From Corallium rubrum (Eukaryota > Cnidaria > Anthozoa > Scleralcyonacea > Coralliidae), in assembly GCA_964035015.1 (NCBI GenBank), contig OZ035997.1:18941866-19005865 (forward strand): a stretch of 64,000 bases of DNA. Reading direction: 5' to 3'. The stretch's first letter is position 1; each line of letters starts with the position of its first letter. This document shows positions 56,422 to 64,000 of this stretch, piece by piece. The notes beneath the pieces are model-generated. The model worked only from the letters and a program-made list of their open reading frames with translations. It had not been told where the DNA came from and did no database searches. The position numbers and the translations under genes were made by a program.

Positions 56422-57618
56422 ACCAGTGGCGGATAAACATGATTTTTGCAAGGGGGTGACTATATAAGGTACTCAATTGTTTCTTTCAGACTATTTAACA
56501 AGGGTGCAGGGGGGGGGGGTAACTGCGGGCAATACTTACTACGTGGGGGCAGGGGAGCACCGAAAGTGCAATGAACTTCCAGGGGGGTCTGGGGGGTCTG
56601 GGGGCTGATGCTCCCCCAGAAAATTTCTCTGAAATAGCATTTCCTGCATTTGGAGGGGGATTTGAAAGAGTTTTGAAGGATATAAATCACCAAACAAAAT
56701 ACCCAAATATATGAATACACCATACCATACAAGGTATACATCATGTAGGAGGACATGTCGTCATTGTCGTGGACCCATGGGGATATGTTTTATCAGAAGT
56801 TTATGTTCCAAAATTACTATGTATATATATTCAGATTTCAGATTGAGATTGTATACAATATGTTTATATAATCGTGATTCTTACTGTTTTAAAATTGGGG
56901 TTTCAAATTTAGAAGATATTAGCGTATAATGATGTCCAATCTTATTGCAAAGGAGCAGGGGTGTAGCCAGGGTCTTGGGTTTGGGGGGGCCAGAACCTCG
57001 GTCTCCTAGGGGGGTCTGGGGGCATGCCCCCCTGGAAAATTTTGGATTTCTAGCATTTTGAGGCAAGTATTTAAGAGTAATCTGAAAGCAATAAATTACA
57101 TAATTTTGTTGAAATCAAACCAGAACATAGAATGATACACATACGTCAGAATATCTTTAGATTTATTTATAAACAAGTTGTAAATGTAAAAACAGGTTGG
57201 AAGCATTTTGTATAGACCCTTACTATTGTAATTTATAGCATATGCATGCCTGCAATATATAGAACACATCAACTATCTACTCACTTGGACTTAAAACAAC
57301 TGTACCCCCCCCCCCTTACAAGTTTCTCCACGGATTTAAACTTTTCACGAGAACGTTCTTGGAGACCATTGGGGGGGGGGGCGACCACCCCCCCTCACCC
57401 CCCCTTGGCTACGCCCCTGCAAAGGAGAGGCATTAGCTACGGCCTGTATCAATAAGCATTGTTATACAATATAATTTATGCATGTTTTACACACAAGTGA
57501 CTGTTGCATGATTTGTATAAACAGCTGCTAGTGTATCACTGTATAATCCTGTATTGGTTGGGACAGGGAAGGGGGGTGACTAGTCCCCCCAGTCCCCCCC
57601 CCCTGTATCTGCCCCTGC
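56422..57618. mobile_element. hAT-like non-autonomous element, outer (ends tentative)
   Basis: CAGTGGCGGATAAACA at the left and TGTATCTGCCCCTG at the right are imperfect inverted ends. Next to them are the GGGGGTGAC and GTCCCCCC blocks and the AGGGGGGTCTGGGGG motif common in hAT-derived MITEs. The 8-bp duplication was not convincing. It contains the exact hAT MITE at 56956-57419. Confidence 0.45.
56956..57419. mobile_element. hAT-type MITE, 464 bp, TSD CAAAGGAG
   Basis: CAGGGGTGTAGCCAGGG and CCTTGGCTACGCCCCTG are inverted ends. CAAAGGAG is duplicated exactly (56948-56955, 57420-57427). The interior has GGGGGTCTGGGGGCATGCCC near the left end and poly-C/poly-G tracts at the right. Confidence 0.9.
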
Positions 57619-57699
57619 ACACAAAACTGTTAATATTCTTGCTTGCCACTTGGCTATATACACACACTGTTAACACCAACCTTCGACTCTAAACGAATT

Positions 57700-57752
57700 G
57701 CGTACGTGGCTACTTGACTACCTGCATGGCTATTTGGCTATGTGGCTACATG
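57700..57752. repeat. TGGCTAC minisatellite, left half
   Basis: Units like GTGGCTACTTGACTAC and TGGCTATTTGGCTATG end at 57752. The same family resumes at 63099-63190, so the tract was split by the insertion at 57753-63098. Confidence 0.75.
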
Positions 57753-58723
57753 CATAGGGGTACGGCCCAGGGGAGTTGCTGCAGCCCCCCCCAGTTAACT
57801 GGAGAAATTGATCTATTTGGGCAGAAATCATCTCGTAATTTGGGCAAAAAGGGCAATATTTTAACACAGTGACATTGAGGTTCAACCCGAGCCTCGGTTC
57901 AGTGTTCACCTGCGTGCATTTGATATAAACTTTAAAGTATATAATAGTCCTTAGTTGATGTCTTCTACAACGTCATTGCTTCAGTCTTTTTTGGCTGTTG
58001 CATGCCTATTCAAATACCAAACCTAGATGTCTCCATCAAGAAAGTTTTGATTTGAGTGGTCATGTGCAAACTTAATTGTTTGTTTGGACACAAATATTAT
58101 CACCTCAAAATGTCCGAAAAGTTTATGGCTTGGAAGCTAAAATACTGAAAATATTTCCCAGAAGGGGCAGAAAATACTTTTGGAGATTTCAAAATTTTCT
58201 GCCCTGCACTTGCCTTGACATGAGGTTCAGAAGTCTAAACACCTTTCATTGCTAAGAAGAACAGTTGATTCAGTCCAAGTTAGAACGCAAGCTATCATGC
58301 TGCCTCTGAGCTAGTGCAAAACAGGTGTGCGTGCTGAGATTGTATATCAATATCTGTAATCAGCTTTATGACTTTTGCTAATAAATGACTGATTTGTGAA
58401 CACTACCTGAATAAAATCAAATACTTGAGATGCATAACCACAGTTTTAATGAAAAAATCAGTGCAGTATTATATCCGCTCGTGAACTAGAATGCATGATG
58501 AAAGTTTCGGACGTTATAACTAACCTAGCCTCCTCCGCAGACAACTCTTGTTCAGGGTTGCCAGGTCCAGCAAGGGCTTGGAGCCAAATATGATTTGAAA
58601 AGTAGCCAAATTTGGTAAAAAGAGGCCAAACTTCCGTTTTTAGCACCTACGCTGTCCGGTACTGGGGCTGGTAGCCTGCAGGTCGTACCCAGTGCTTTTT
58701 TTGTTGTTGTGTGAGTTGTGCAG

Positions 58724-58835
58724 CTTCGTACCCAGGCGCTAAAGAGAAGAGCTAAGCGCGCCTGCGCGCGTGGGGCTTGGATCGGAATCTGTGCTAAGCG
58801 CGCTCAGATCTTCTCTTTAGCGCCTGGGTACGAGG
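58724..58835. mobile_element. Short palindromic MITE, ~112 bp
   Basis: CGTACCCAGGCGCTAAAGAG is inverted at the right end, with GCTAAGCGCGC words between. Both flanks contain GTGAGTTGTG, so the site lies in a small repeat. No coding region. Confidence 0.7.
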
Positions 58836-59127
58836 CTGTGAGTTGTGTGAGTGAGGTTGTGGACTTGTGGTTCATAGAATCGAAAAGGTTAATCTAACAA
58901 ACACGTAACAAACGTTTGTATTTTAATGAGAAACGAAACCTTTAACAATAATAAAAATATTTTGTAGAACTTATAATCTTATTAGCAATGGTACAGTATG
59001 AATCATGACTGCAGCTTGTATACAGGCTAGTATTTGGTACTATTTACATTTGTAGATTGTTGTCTAATGTAAATCAACTCTAATATCATTGTTTTGTCCC
59101 GTATAAATGATAGTTTATTTTTATTTA

Positions 59128-59233
59128 ACAATTAGTCACCGAAGTCGAGGTGACTATCGGTGAATATTTACCGAGCCGCGAAGCGGCGAGGTAAATACAC
59201 CGATAGTCACCGAGACTGAGGTGACTAATTGTT
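59128..59233. repeat. 106-bp palindrome with GCGAAGC apex
   Basis: AACAATTAGTCACC at the left pairs with GGTGACTAATTGTT at the right. The stem passes CTATCGGTG and TATTTACC to the apex GCCGCGAAGCGGC. It is the head of a repeat that ends near 59975. There, GAAATTATACTAAAC is the inverse of TTTAGTATAATTTC at 59233-59248, and TAGTCACCG words recur at 59866. Confidence 0.8.
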
Positions 59234-59975
59234 TTAGTATAATTTCAGAGGTTGATAAAAACCAATCATATTGAAACAAAAACTTTTAGGCAACTGCTTT
59301 CATTTTAGCAGTGGTGATTCTGTTTATTCACAGACGATGTTAGCAAGCCACAGTCTTTGTCAGTAAATAATTTTAAAAAAAAAAGGGTAAACAACATCCA
59401 TTCATTGTACATACATTCAAATATATGCTAAAAAGACTTTTATTCTGGTGTTTTGGCTTCTGTGATACAGACTTTTTGCACTTAATTCATGTTCATTATG
59501 TTCTTCACTCATGACGAAGTTTTCGAAAACATCGCTACGACCAAAACCTAACCAAAACTTGCTAGAAAATACGAAGAATTATAGAAAATATACTTGCTTA
59601 CCTTTACAAAGTTTTGTTTTTATGATATTTGATATGTACAACATCTCAGTGATAAATATTTTCAGTATTATGCTCTTTTGTTTGTTTCAAAAACTACAGA
59701 CACCATTTTGAAAAAAAAATCAACAGATCGACAAATTCTAAATCTCATACTTCAAAATGACAACTCCGAGGGTGAGACTGAAACGAGTAAAGCCAGTGCA
59801 GTCTTGAATAAGTACCAGTCTCTTTTCCAAAACTACTTTTCAAGAACAATTTCTTGTGATGCAATAGTCACCGCGCTAGGCGGTGACTATCACCTCAGAT
59901 TCACCGCTGAGCGGACCAATCAGAAAGCTGGAAAGCCTCTTTTCCACTATGAAATTATACTAAACCCTCTTATCT
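59234..59975. mobile_element. Body of the palindrome-headed repeat in the hAT 3' region
   Basis: Bounded by the inverted pair TTTAGTATAATTTC and GAAATTATACTAAA. It contains an open plus-strand frame (59678-60013) without a known domain. It ends within a few bases of the hAT transposase stop codon, so it inserted in the 3' UTR or extreme 3' end of that gene. Confidence 0.5.
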
Positions 59976-60544
59976 CATGTGCCATACAACTGTTTTGCAG
60001 TAAACAGCTCTAGCATCCGATTCGTCACCTTAAAGTTTATGCAGCATTTCTCGCTGAATTGGAAATCGCAGCGAATGCGTAGGATTGCATTCAACAACTC
60101 CAAGCCCATCCTATTTCGCTGTTTGTTCTTCACCGCTGCCAACAAGGAAAAGGTTCTTTCCACCACTGCATTGCTCACGGGGTTGGTCAGACAGTTCAGG
60201 GCATAGGTTGCCAATTCATTGAACGGCTTGTCCCCGAGAGATGTTTGAAAGCCAAGAATCTGGGACCAAAATGCCACTGTTGCATCTGGTATGACCCCAT
60301 TGAAAATTGGATCCTCTTTCCAGTTGCGGTGTACAATCCTTCTGTACTGCTCCTCGATCACGTCGGATTTGTCTTCTCGTAAACCAGGGAGTGGCAGCTG
60401 ATTGAAAGGGACCCTTCTTGTTGCATCAAGGACCTTCGAGGGATGTAAGGCTCTGAGACCTTTAAAGGTATTGCCAGCATCAGGTAGACGCTTCTCCACT
60501 TGCTTGACAGCTTCCAGAAGGAAATCTAGACACCGTTTTTTCAC
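59975..60544 (-). CDS. hAT transposase, exon 2 (C-terminal dimerisation region)
   Basis: It follows acceptor TACTTTAG (60545-60552) and reads VKKRCLDFLLEAVKQVE, then NPVSNAVVERTFSLLAAVKN and NRMGLELLNAILRI. These are the hallmark hAT C-terminal block, with the Glu of VVERTFS as the likely third catalytic acid. It encodes 190 codons including the stop. The last codons lie at the edge of the inserted repeat (59234-59975), so the natural C-terminus may have been altered by a few residues. Confidence 0.85.
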   Translation of the reverse strand: MKKRCLDFLLEAVKQVEKRLPDAGNTFKGLRALHPSKVLDATRRVPFNQLPLPGLREDKSDVIEEQYRRIVHRNWKEDPIFNGVIPDATVAFWSQILGFQTSLGDKPFNELATYALNCLTNPVSNAVVERTFSLLAAVKNKQRNRMGLELLNAILRIRCDFQFSEKCCINFKVTNRMLELFTAKQLYGT

Positions 60545-60710
60545 CTAAAGTAGAATACGTTATAATTTAATGAAGGAGGACACTCACACTAAACTGCATG
60601 GAAGCTTGGATTAAAGTTGTGGCCCAGAGGCCAGAACACATGAAAAATCTGAAATATAATTTATAAATACCAGGTTACACTATTAATTAATTATTTTTAT
60701 TTTTTATTAC
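60545..60710 (-). other. Intron of the hAT transposase, 166 bp
   Basis: Donor CTTGAG|GTAATA and acceptor TTTAG|GTGAAA connect two long frames in phase 0. Without splicing, the first frame stops within a few codons of the donor. Confidence 0.75.
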
Positions 60711-62102
60711 CTCAAGAACCTTAGCCCCAGCAGCCACTTTGTCTTGTTGGGAAGAGATATATTTCGTTGCTTCGAACTGGAACTTCGCGCCAAAATCAAC
60801 CTTCTCAATGGGAAGTGGTCTTCCTTCGAGATCAAAAACTCTCCCATGTAGACTTTTGCTGTGGGAATTCAACTCTGTGTACATTTCTTCGGGATCAGCA
60901 TCTGTGGCCTGAAAGAAAGCATTCACCCTATCGAACTCTGTAACCAGGGGTGACACGAAGTGGAAATACAGAAACAGGATCGGATCGTTGAGCATCTCCA
61001 GAAGGATACGCGCCTTGTAACGTGCATTCTGGTTGGTTGCTGGCTGTGCTATCAGGAAGTATGCTTTTAACTCATGCCAACTCATGAGAATACGGAAGAT
61101 GACCTTTCCTCTCACCAGCCACCTTGTCTTTGAATATTTTTCAAAAGGTGCCTTTTGGTCATCGTCGGGACTCATGGTTTCGTAAAGCTGCTTGTATGCT
61201 TCTCTTCTGATGGTGCTTTCGGAAAACCACTTGGGAATTTCTGCCAGAAGGAATCCAAGAGTCGAGGGCAGTTTCTCAAACGCGTGTTCTACGCACAAGG
61301 ACAATGAATGGCAGACGCAGGTCACCTTGACGCACTGGGGAGCAACAGCAGCTATCCTTGTCCACACTGAATTATGCTTACCAACCATCACAGAAGCACC
61401 GTCACTAGCGTAGCCAACACAGTCCACCAAGTGGAGGCTAAATTTACCCAGACAATCTTGAATGGCTTTAAAAAGGTCGTCTGCGGATGCGTGGACAACA
61501 GAAACCAGGTCAACAAACGCTGTGACAATCTTCTTCTCGGGCCTCTCGGCTTCGCTGTAGTACCGGACCATAACGCAGAGTTGCTTTTCCGTAGCAACAT
61601 CGGTTGTTTCATCGACAATCAATGAGAACTTCTTTCCTCGAACATCAGCTATCAGCTTCTCTTTCAGTGCTGGGCTTACAACACTCGTCAAAATTTGTGT
61701 GCACTTCGTCCTGTGTAGTCTAATTTTTTCGAGTTGGCTTCCCTTCGCGTTGCGGGCAATTACCTCCCCGAGATGATCCATCGTCAAAAGCGCTGAATGA
61801 CATGCCATTGTTACGGCTAGTTCCACCTCTGCGATCTTGATTTCGTCAGCAACCTTCGGCTTCGGGACACGTACGACTTGGAGGGGTTTCGTTGAATTAC
61901 ACAGTTTGACACGCTGCACGTGTTTGTCAGTTTTTTCGTGTTTCGTCAAATTCGCTTGTTTGGGCTTTATCGACACATGACACAGTTTACAAAAGGCATC
62001 TTGACTCCCGTCCGAAGCCTTCGTGACCCAAATAAATTTGCTTTCCCATGCTTTACTATATTTTCTTCCACTATCGTATGAACCTTTCCATTTGGACGCC
62101 AT
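60711..62102 (-). CDS. hAT transposase, exon 1 (BED finger and catalytic domain)
   Basis: It encodes 464 residues from ATG at 62102 (MASKWKGSYDSGRKY), giving about 653 with exon 2, a normal hAT length. Residues 24-65 form a BED-type zinc finger with C38, C41, H55 and H61. The RNase H-like core follows: D164 in FSLIVDETTD and D234 in YASDGASVMVGK are the likely first two catalytic acids. Next come the hAT-specific helical insertion (VTCVCHSLSLCVEHAF is its Cys/His start) and KTRWLVRGKV. No stop or frameshift is seen. It moves the surrounding element by cut and paste with 8-bp target duplication. Confidence 0.9.
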
Positions 62103-63098
62103 TAATAATGTGAATTGTGAATGCTAAATAGATCAGTGATCTATATATAGATCAGTGACTAACGCAGTTAATGTGAGCCAGTAATCTATTTGGTCAGTTA
62201 TCACATCTCGTTCCCAGAGCTTAGCGACCCCAAGTCCCCAACCGCGTAGGTACATCCGAGTCCTGCATAATTTAGAACTAAATATTTTTATAATTAATCT
62301 AATTTTCTGTGATTGTTCAAAAGTGAAAAGAGGCCAAAAAGTAGCCAAATGGCCAAATGTTTTTTTCGAGGCCAAACAAGAAAAAAAGAGGCCAAATTCG
62401 AGTTATTTGGCCTCAAAAAGGCCAATCTGGCAACCCTGCTCTTGTTTTCTCCAGCAAAAAAGGGGAACGAATGCCGTAAAATTCGTCGCCGAGCGTTCCC
62501 TTGTGTCACACAAATCCCACATGTCCCCTGATCAAAAGCGAGGGCCCAAAAGAGTTGCCTGCGGAGGAGGCTATAACTAACCGATTAAGATGTCTTGTAT
62601 CGATCATTCCATTGAATTATTAAATATATCCAGTTGAGTTGAGAAGATTAAGAAACCATAACCCACAAACCATAAACCATTTGAAGGCAAAAAGTTTGAA
62701 TGTTTTGAACGTCAAACATTTGATAATAGATTGTAATCTCAGCACGGTGACAATCGAGGTGACAATGTCAGACCGCCACACCTGCGGCCGAAAACTATTT
62801 TTCGAGCTTAATTTGAAGGCGGGATCAGGGTGTGCTGAATGTACATTTGCAGACAGTGTTTTCTGCAGTTCTCCAACCGATGCAAATATCAAATTTACAC
62901 CGATCGGGCTTCTATGGCGTTGACAGTCAATTTCTCAATAGCGAGAAAGCAATTGTCGAGATACTTCATACCAACGGACCCATGCGAGAGAATGACTTGA
63001 TGATGTAATTTATTGTCATGTGATGGCATATGACGTCACAGTTTATTTGGGCAAATTCTGCTCAGCCCCCCTTACAAAATTTTGCCCGTACGCCTATG

Positions 63099-63190
63099 GC
63101 TACGTGACTATATACTTGGCTACGTTGGCTACTTGGCTACGTGACTACTTGGTTACGTGGCTACGCGACTACTTGGCTACGTTACGTGGC
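63099..63190. repeat. TGGCTACGTGACTACT minisatellite, right half
   Basis: About ten copies of (T)TGGCTAC with GTGACTA or GTTGGCTAC spacers. They continue the tract seen at 57700-57752. Confidence 0.85.
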
Positions 63191-63234
63191 TTATACATAC
63201 TATTTGAGAAATGTTTGGAAATCAGACAAAAACA

Positions 63235-63435
63235 AATTTATTTATTTATTTATTTAATATATTTTGTCGCAAATAAAAACATATGTACATATATAGAACA
63301 ATTAAGTATAAAATGACAGGAAATTAAAAAGCGACAGGCGGAAGAAACAGGACTGAATATCCCGATTGAAATCTACCTCCTAACACATAAGAACGATTAT
63401 CCAGGCTTAAATAAATAAATAAATAAATAAATAAC
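63235..63435. repeat. TTTA and AAATA microsatellites
   Basis: A TTTATTTATTTATTTAA tract lies at about 63237-63257 and an AAATAAATAAATAAATAA tract at about 63410-63433. The two are complementary, so they may be the ends of a small repeat between them. Confidence 0.7.
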
Positions 63436-63708
63436 GATTATTAGGCTTAAACTAGTGATGCTTTGGACAACATACTTTAAACTTTGGAATTGTACTAACG
63501 CAGTCTTTCACACATTTATTCCTTGTTTTAATCACAACAATCTCTTTGTATTTTATCACTCGTCCAATTTTTTAATATTTTTTTTTTCATTTTTGATAAA
63601 GTTGTAAGATAGAAGAAAAAAAAACATTGCAAAATTCAATTAGTCACACGAACGCCGAATTTAGGGCCTGCAAGATCCTGTAAGAAGTTGTTTTTCCTCT
63701 AGCTGCCT

Positions 63709-63857
63709 TTTCGTCGATGCAGATATAGCTCACGATGAAGAGGTTGTGCGTATTTCCTGTTATATTCATTTCTCTCAACCAGATTCACTTCCTCGGGAAG
63801 GTCCTTTACCTTTACAAACACAATGGTTTCTTTTCTTGAATATGGTGTGGGGTGCAG
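63709..63857 (-). CDS. Possible 3'-terminal exon of an unidentified host gene
   Basis: The minus strand reads LHPTPYSRKETIVFVKVKDL, then PEEVNLVERNEYNRKYAQPL and HRELYLHRRKGS before a stop at 63709-63711. The charged composition and lack of repeats look like real coding sequence. An AATAAA polyadenylation-type word lies downstream at about 63516 (minus strand). The upstream edge runs into TTAAGGTGGCTCCCTATAG, which belongs to a dispersed repeat (compare 1600-1615), and a clean acceptor is not obvious. I do not recognise the protein. Confidence 0.4.
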
Positions 63858-64000
63858 CTTAAGGTGGCTCCCTATAGTTTCAATAAATACGCGCTATTTC
63901 ATACGCTAATTATCTAATGTTATTCACAAGTTTAAAAATTTGTTAGATAAATACTAAGTCGACCTTACTATAGCAGAACTATCGCAGATATATAATATCT
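63858..64000. other. Probable dispersed-repeat end, truncated by the window
   Basis: TTAAGGTGGCTCCCTATAGT resembles 1600-1615 and starts a repeat that leaves the window. Confidence 0.4.

Larger units (their letters stand above)
58553..62438. mobile_element. Probably autonomous hAT transposon, 3.9 kb, TSD CTCTTGTT
   Basis: The termini CAGGGTTGCCAG and CTGGCAACCCTG are perfect inverted repeats. CTCTTGTT is duplicated exactly (58545-58552, 62439-62446). Subterminal regions at both ends carry repeated AGGCCAAA/TAGCCAAA words, likely transposase-binding sites. It encodes a spliced transposase on the minus strand. Two smaller repeats have inserted in its 3' part (58724-58835, about 59128-59975). 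Confidence 0.92.
58526..62573. mobile_element. Small MITE (~150 bp) with 9-bp TSD, split by the hAT element
   Basis: TAGCCTCCTCCGCAGACAAC at the left matches the inverted right end (GTTGCCTGCGGAGGAGGCTA). TAACTAACC is duplicated exactly (58517-58525, 62574-62582). The 9-bp duplication suggests a Mutator-type MITE. Subtracting the inner hAT and its duplication leaves about 154 bp. Confidence 0.85.
57753..63098. mobile_element. hAT-like element (outer level), TSD GCTACATG/GCTACGTG
   Basis: CATAGGGGTACGG at the left and CCGTACGCCTATG at the right are inverted with one mismatch. The flanking octamers differ at one position (57745-57752, 63099-63106). Because the target is itself a repeat, part of this match could be chance. 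Without the nested insertions it would be about 1.3 kb. It has no transposase of its own. Confidence 0.65.

Noticed and set aside
59678..60013. 111-residue plus-strand frame in the hAT 3' region
   Set aside because: No known domain; it overlaps the end of an inserted repeat and runs antisense into the transposase exon.

Overview
This is an AT-rich eukaryotic window, most likely from an anthozoan cnidarian such as a coral or sea anemone. That assignment is inference. It rests on spliced genes with GT-AG introns, a recognisable alkaline ceramidase first exon, TTAGGG-type degenerate telomeric tracts, and a mix of DNA transposons, Penelope-like and LINE elements of the kind found in cnidarian genomes. 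No bacterial operon, CRISPR array or rRNA gene is present.

Host genes occupy very little of the window. A minus-strand gene of unknown identity can be assembled from four exons with matching phases (7364-7425, 5387-5534, 4673-4755, 2879-3657). It ends in a Ser/Asp-rich region with SUMO-interaction-like motifs. At 55466-55583 (+) there is a first exon of an alkaline ceramidase (ACER3-like). A possible 3' exon of a third gene lies at 63709-63857 (-).

The rest is a nest of mobile DNA. At 7683-17927 and 26707-40656 lie two giant elements that share terminal inverted repeats (AACCCCGTGAAG...). They carry inward-facing satellite arrays with a 188-189 bp unit in the first and a ~198 bp unit in the second, in opposite orientation on the two sides. 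The first also holds a Mutator-like transposase gene whose catalytic middle has been deleted. The second is flanked by a near-perfect 9-bp target duplication, lacks any transposase, and has about 50 satellite units on its right side. The two satellites share a core and each keeps an AP-1-like TGAGTCA site in most units. A long fold-back element (7734-10177, TA target duplication) is nested in the first giant element.

At 19109-22227 a PIF/Harbinger-like MITE is split by an apparently intact pogo/Tigger-type element. That element carries a transposase and a divergent second gene resembling a HIRAN domain protein. A broken Penelope-like element lies at about 41300-44390 and is interrupted by a 361-bp hAT MITE. 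From 46784 to 50345 a long inverted-repeat element hosts a 5'-truncated LINE. From 50394 on there is a series of MITEs, several with exact 8-bp duplications. One of them (53275-54135) carries a PHD-finger coding segment. At 57753-63098 three insertions are nested in a TGGCTAC minisatellite; the innermost is a two-exon hAT transposon that looks intact.
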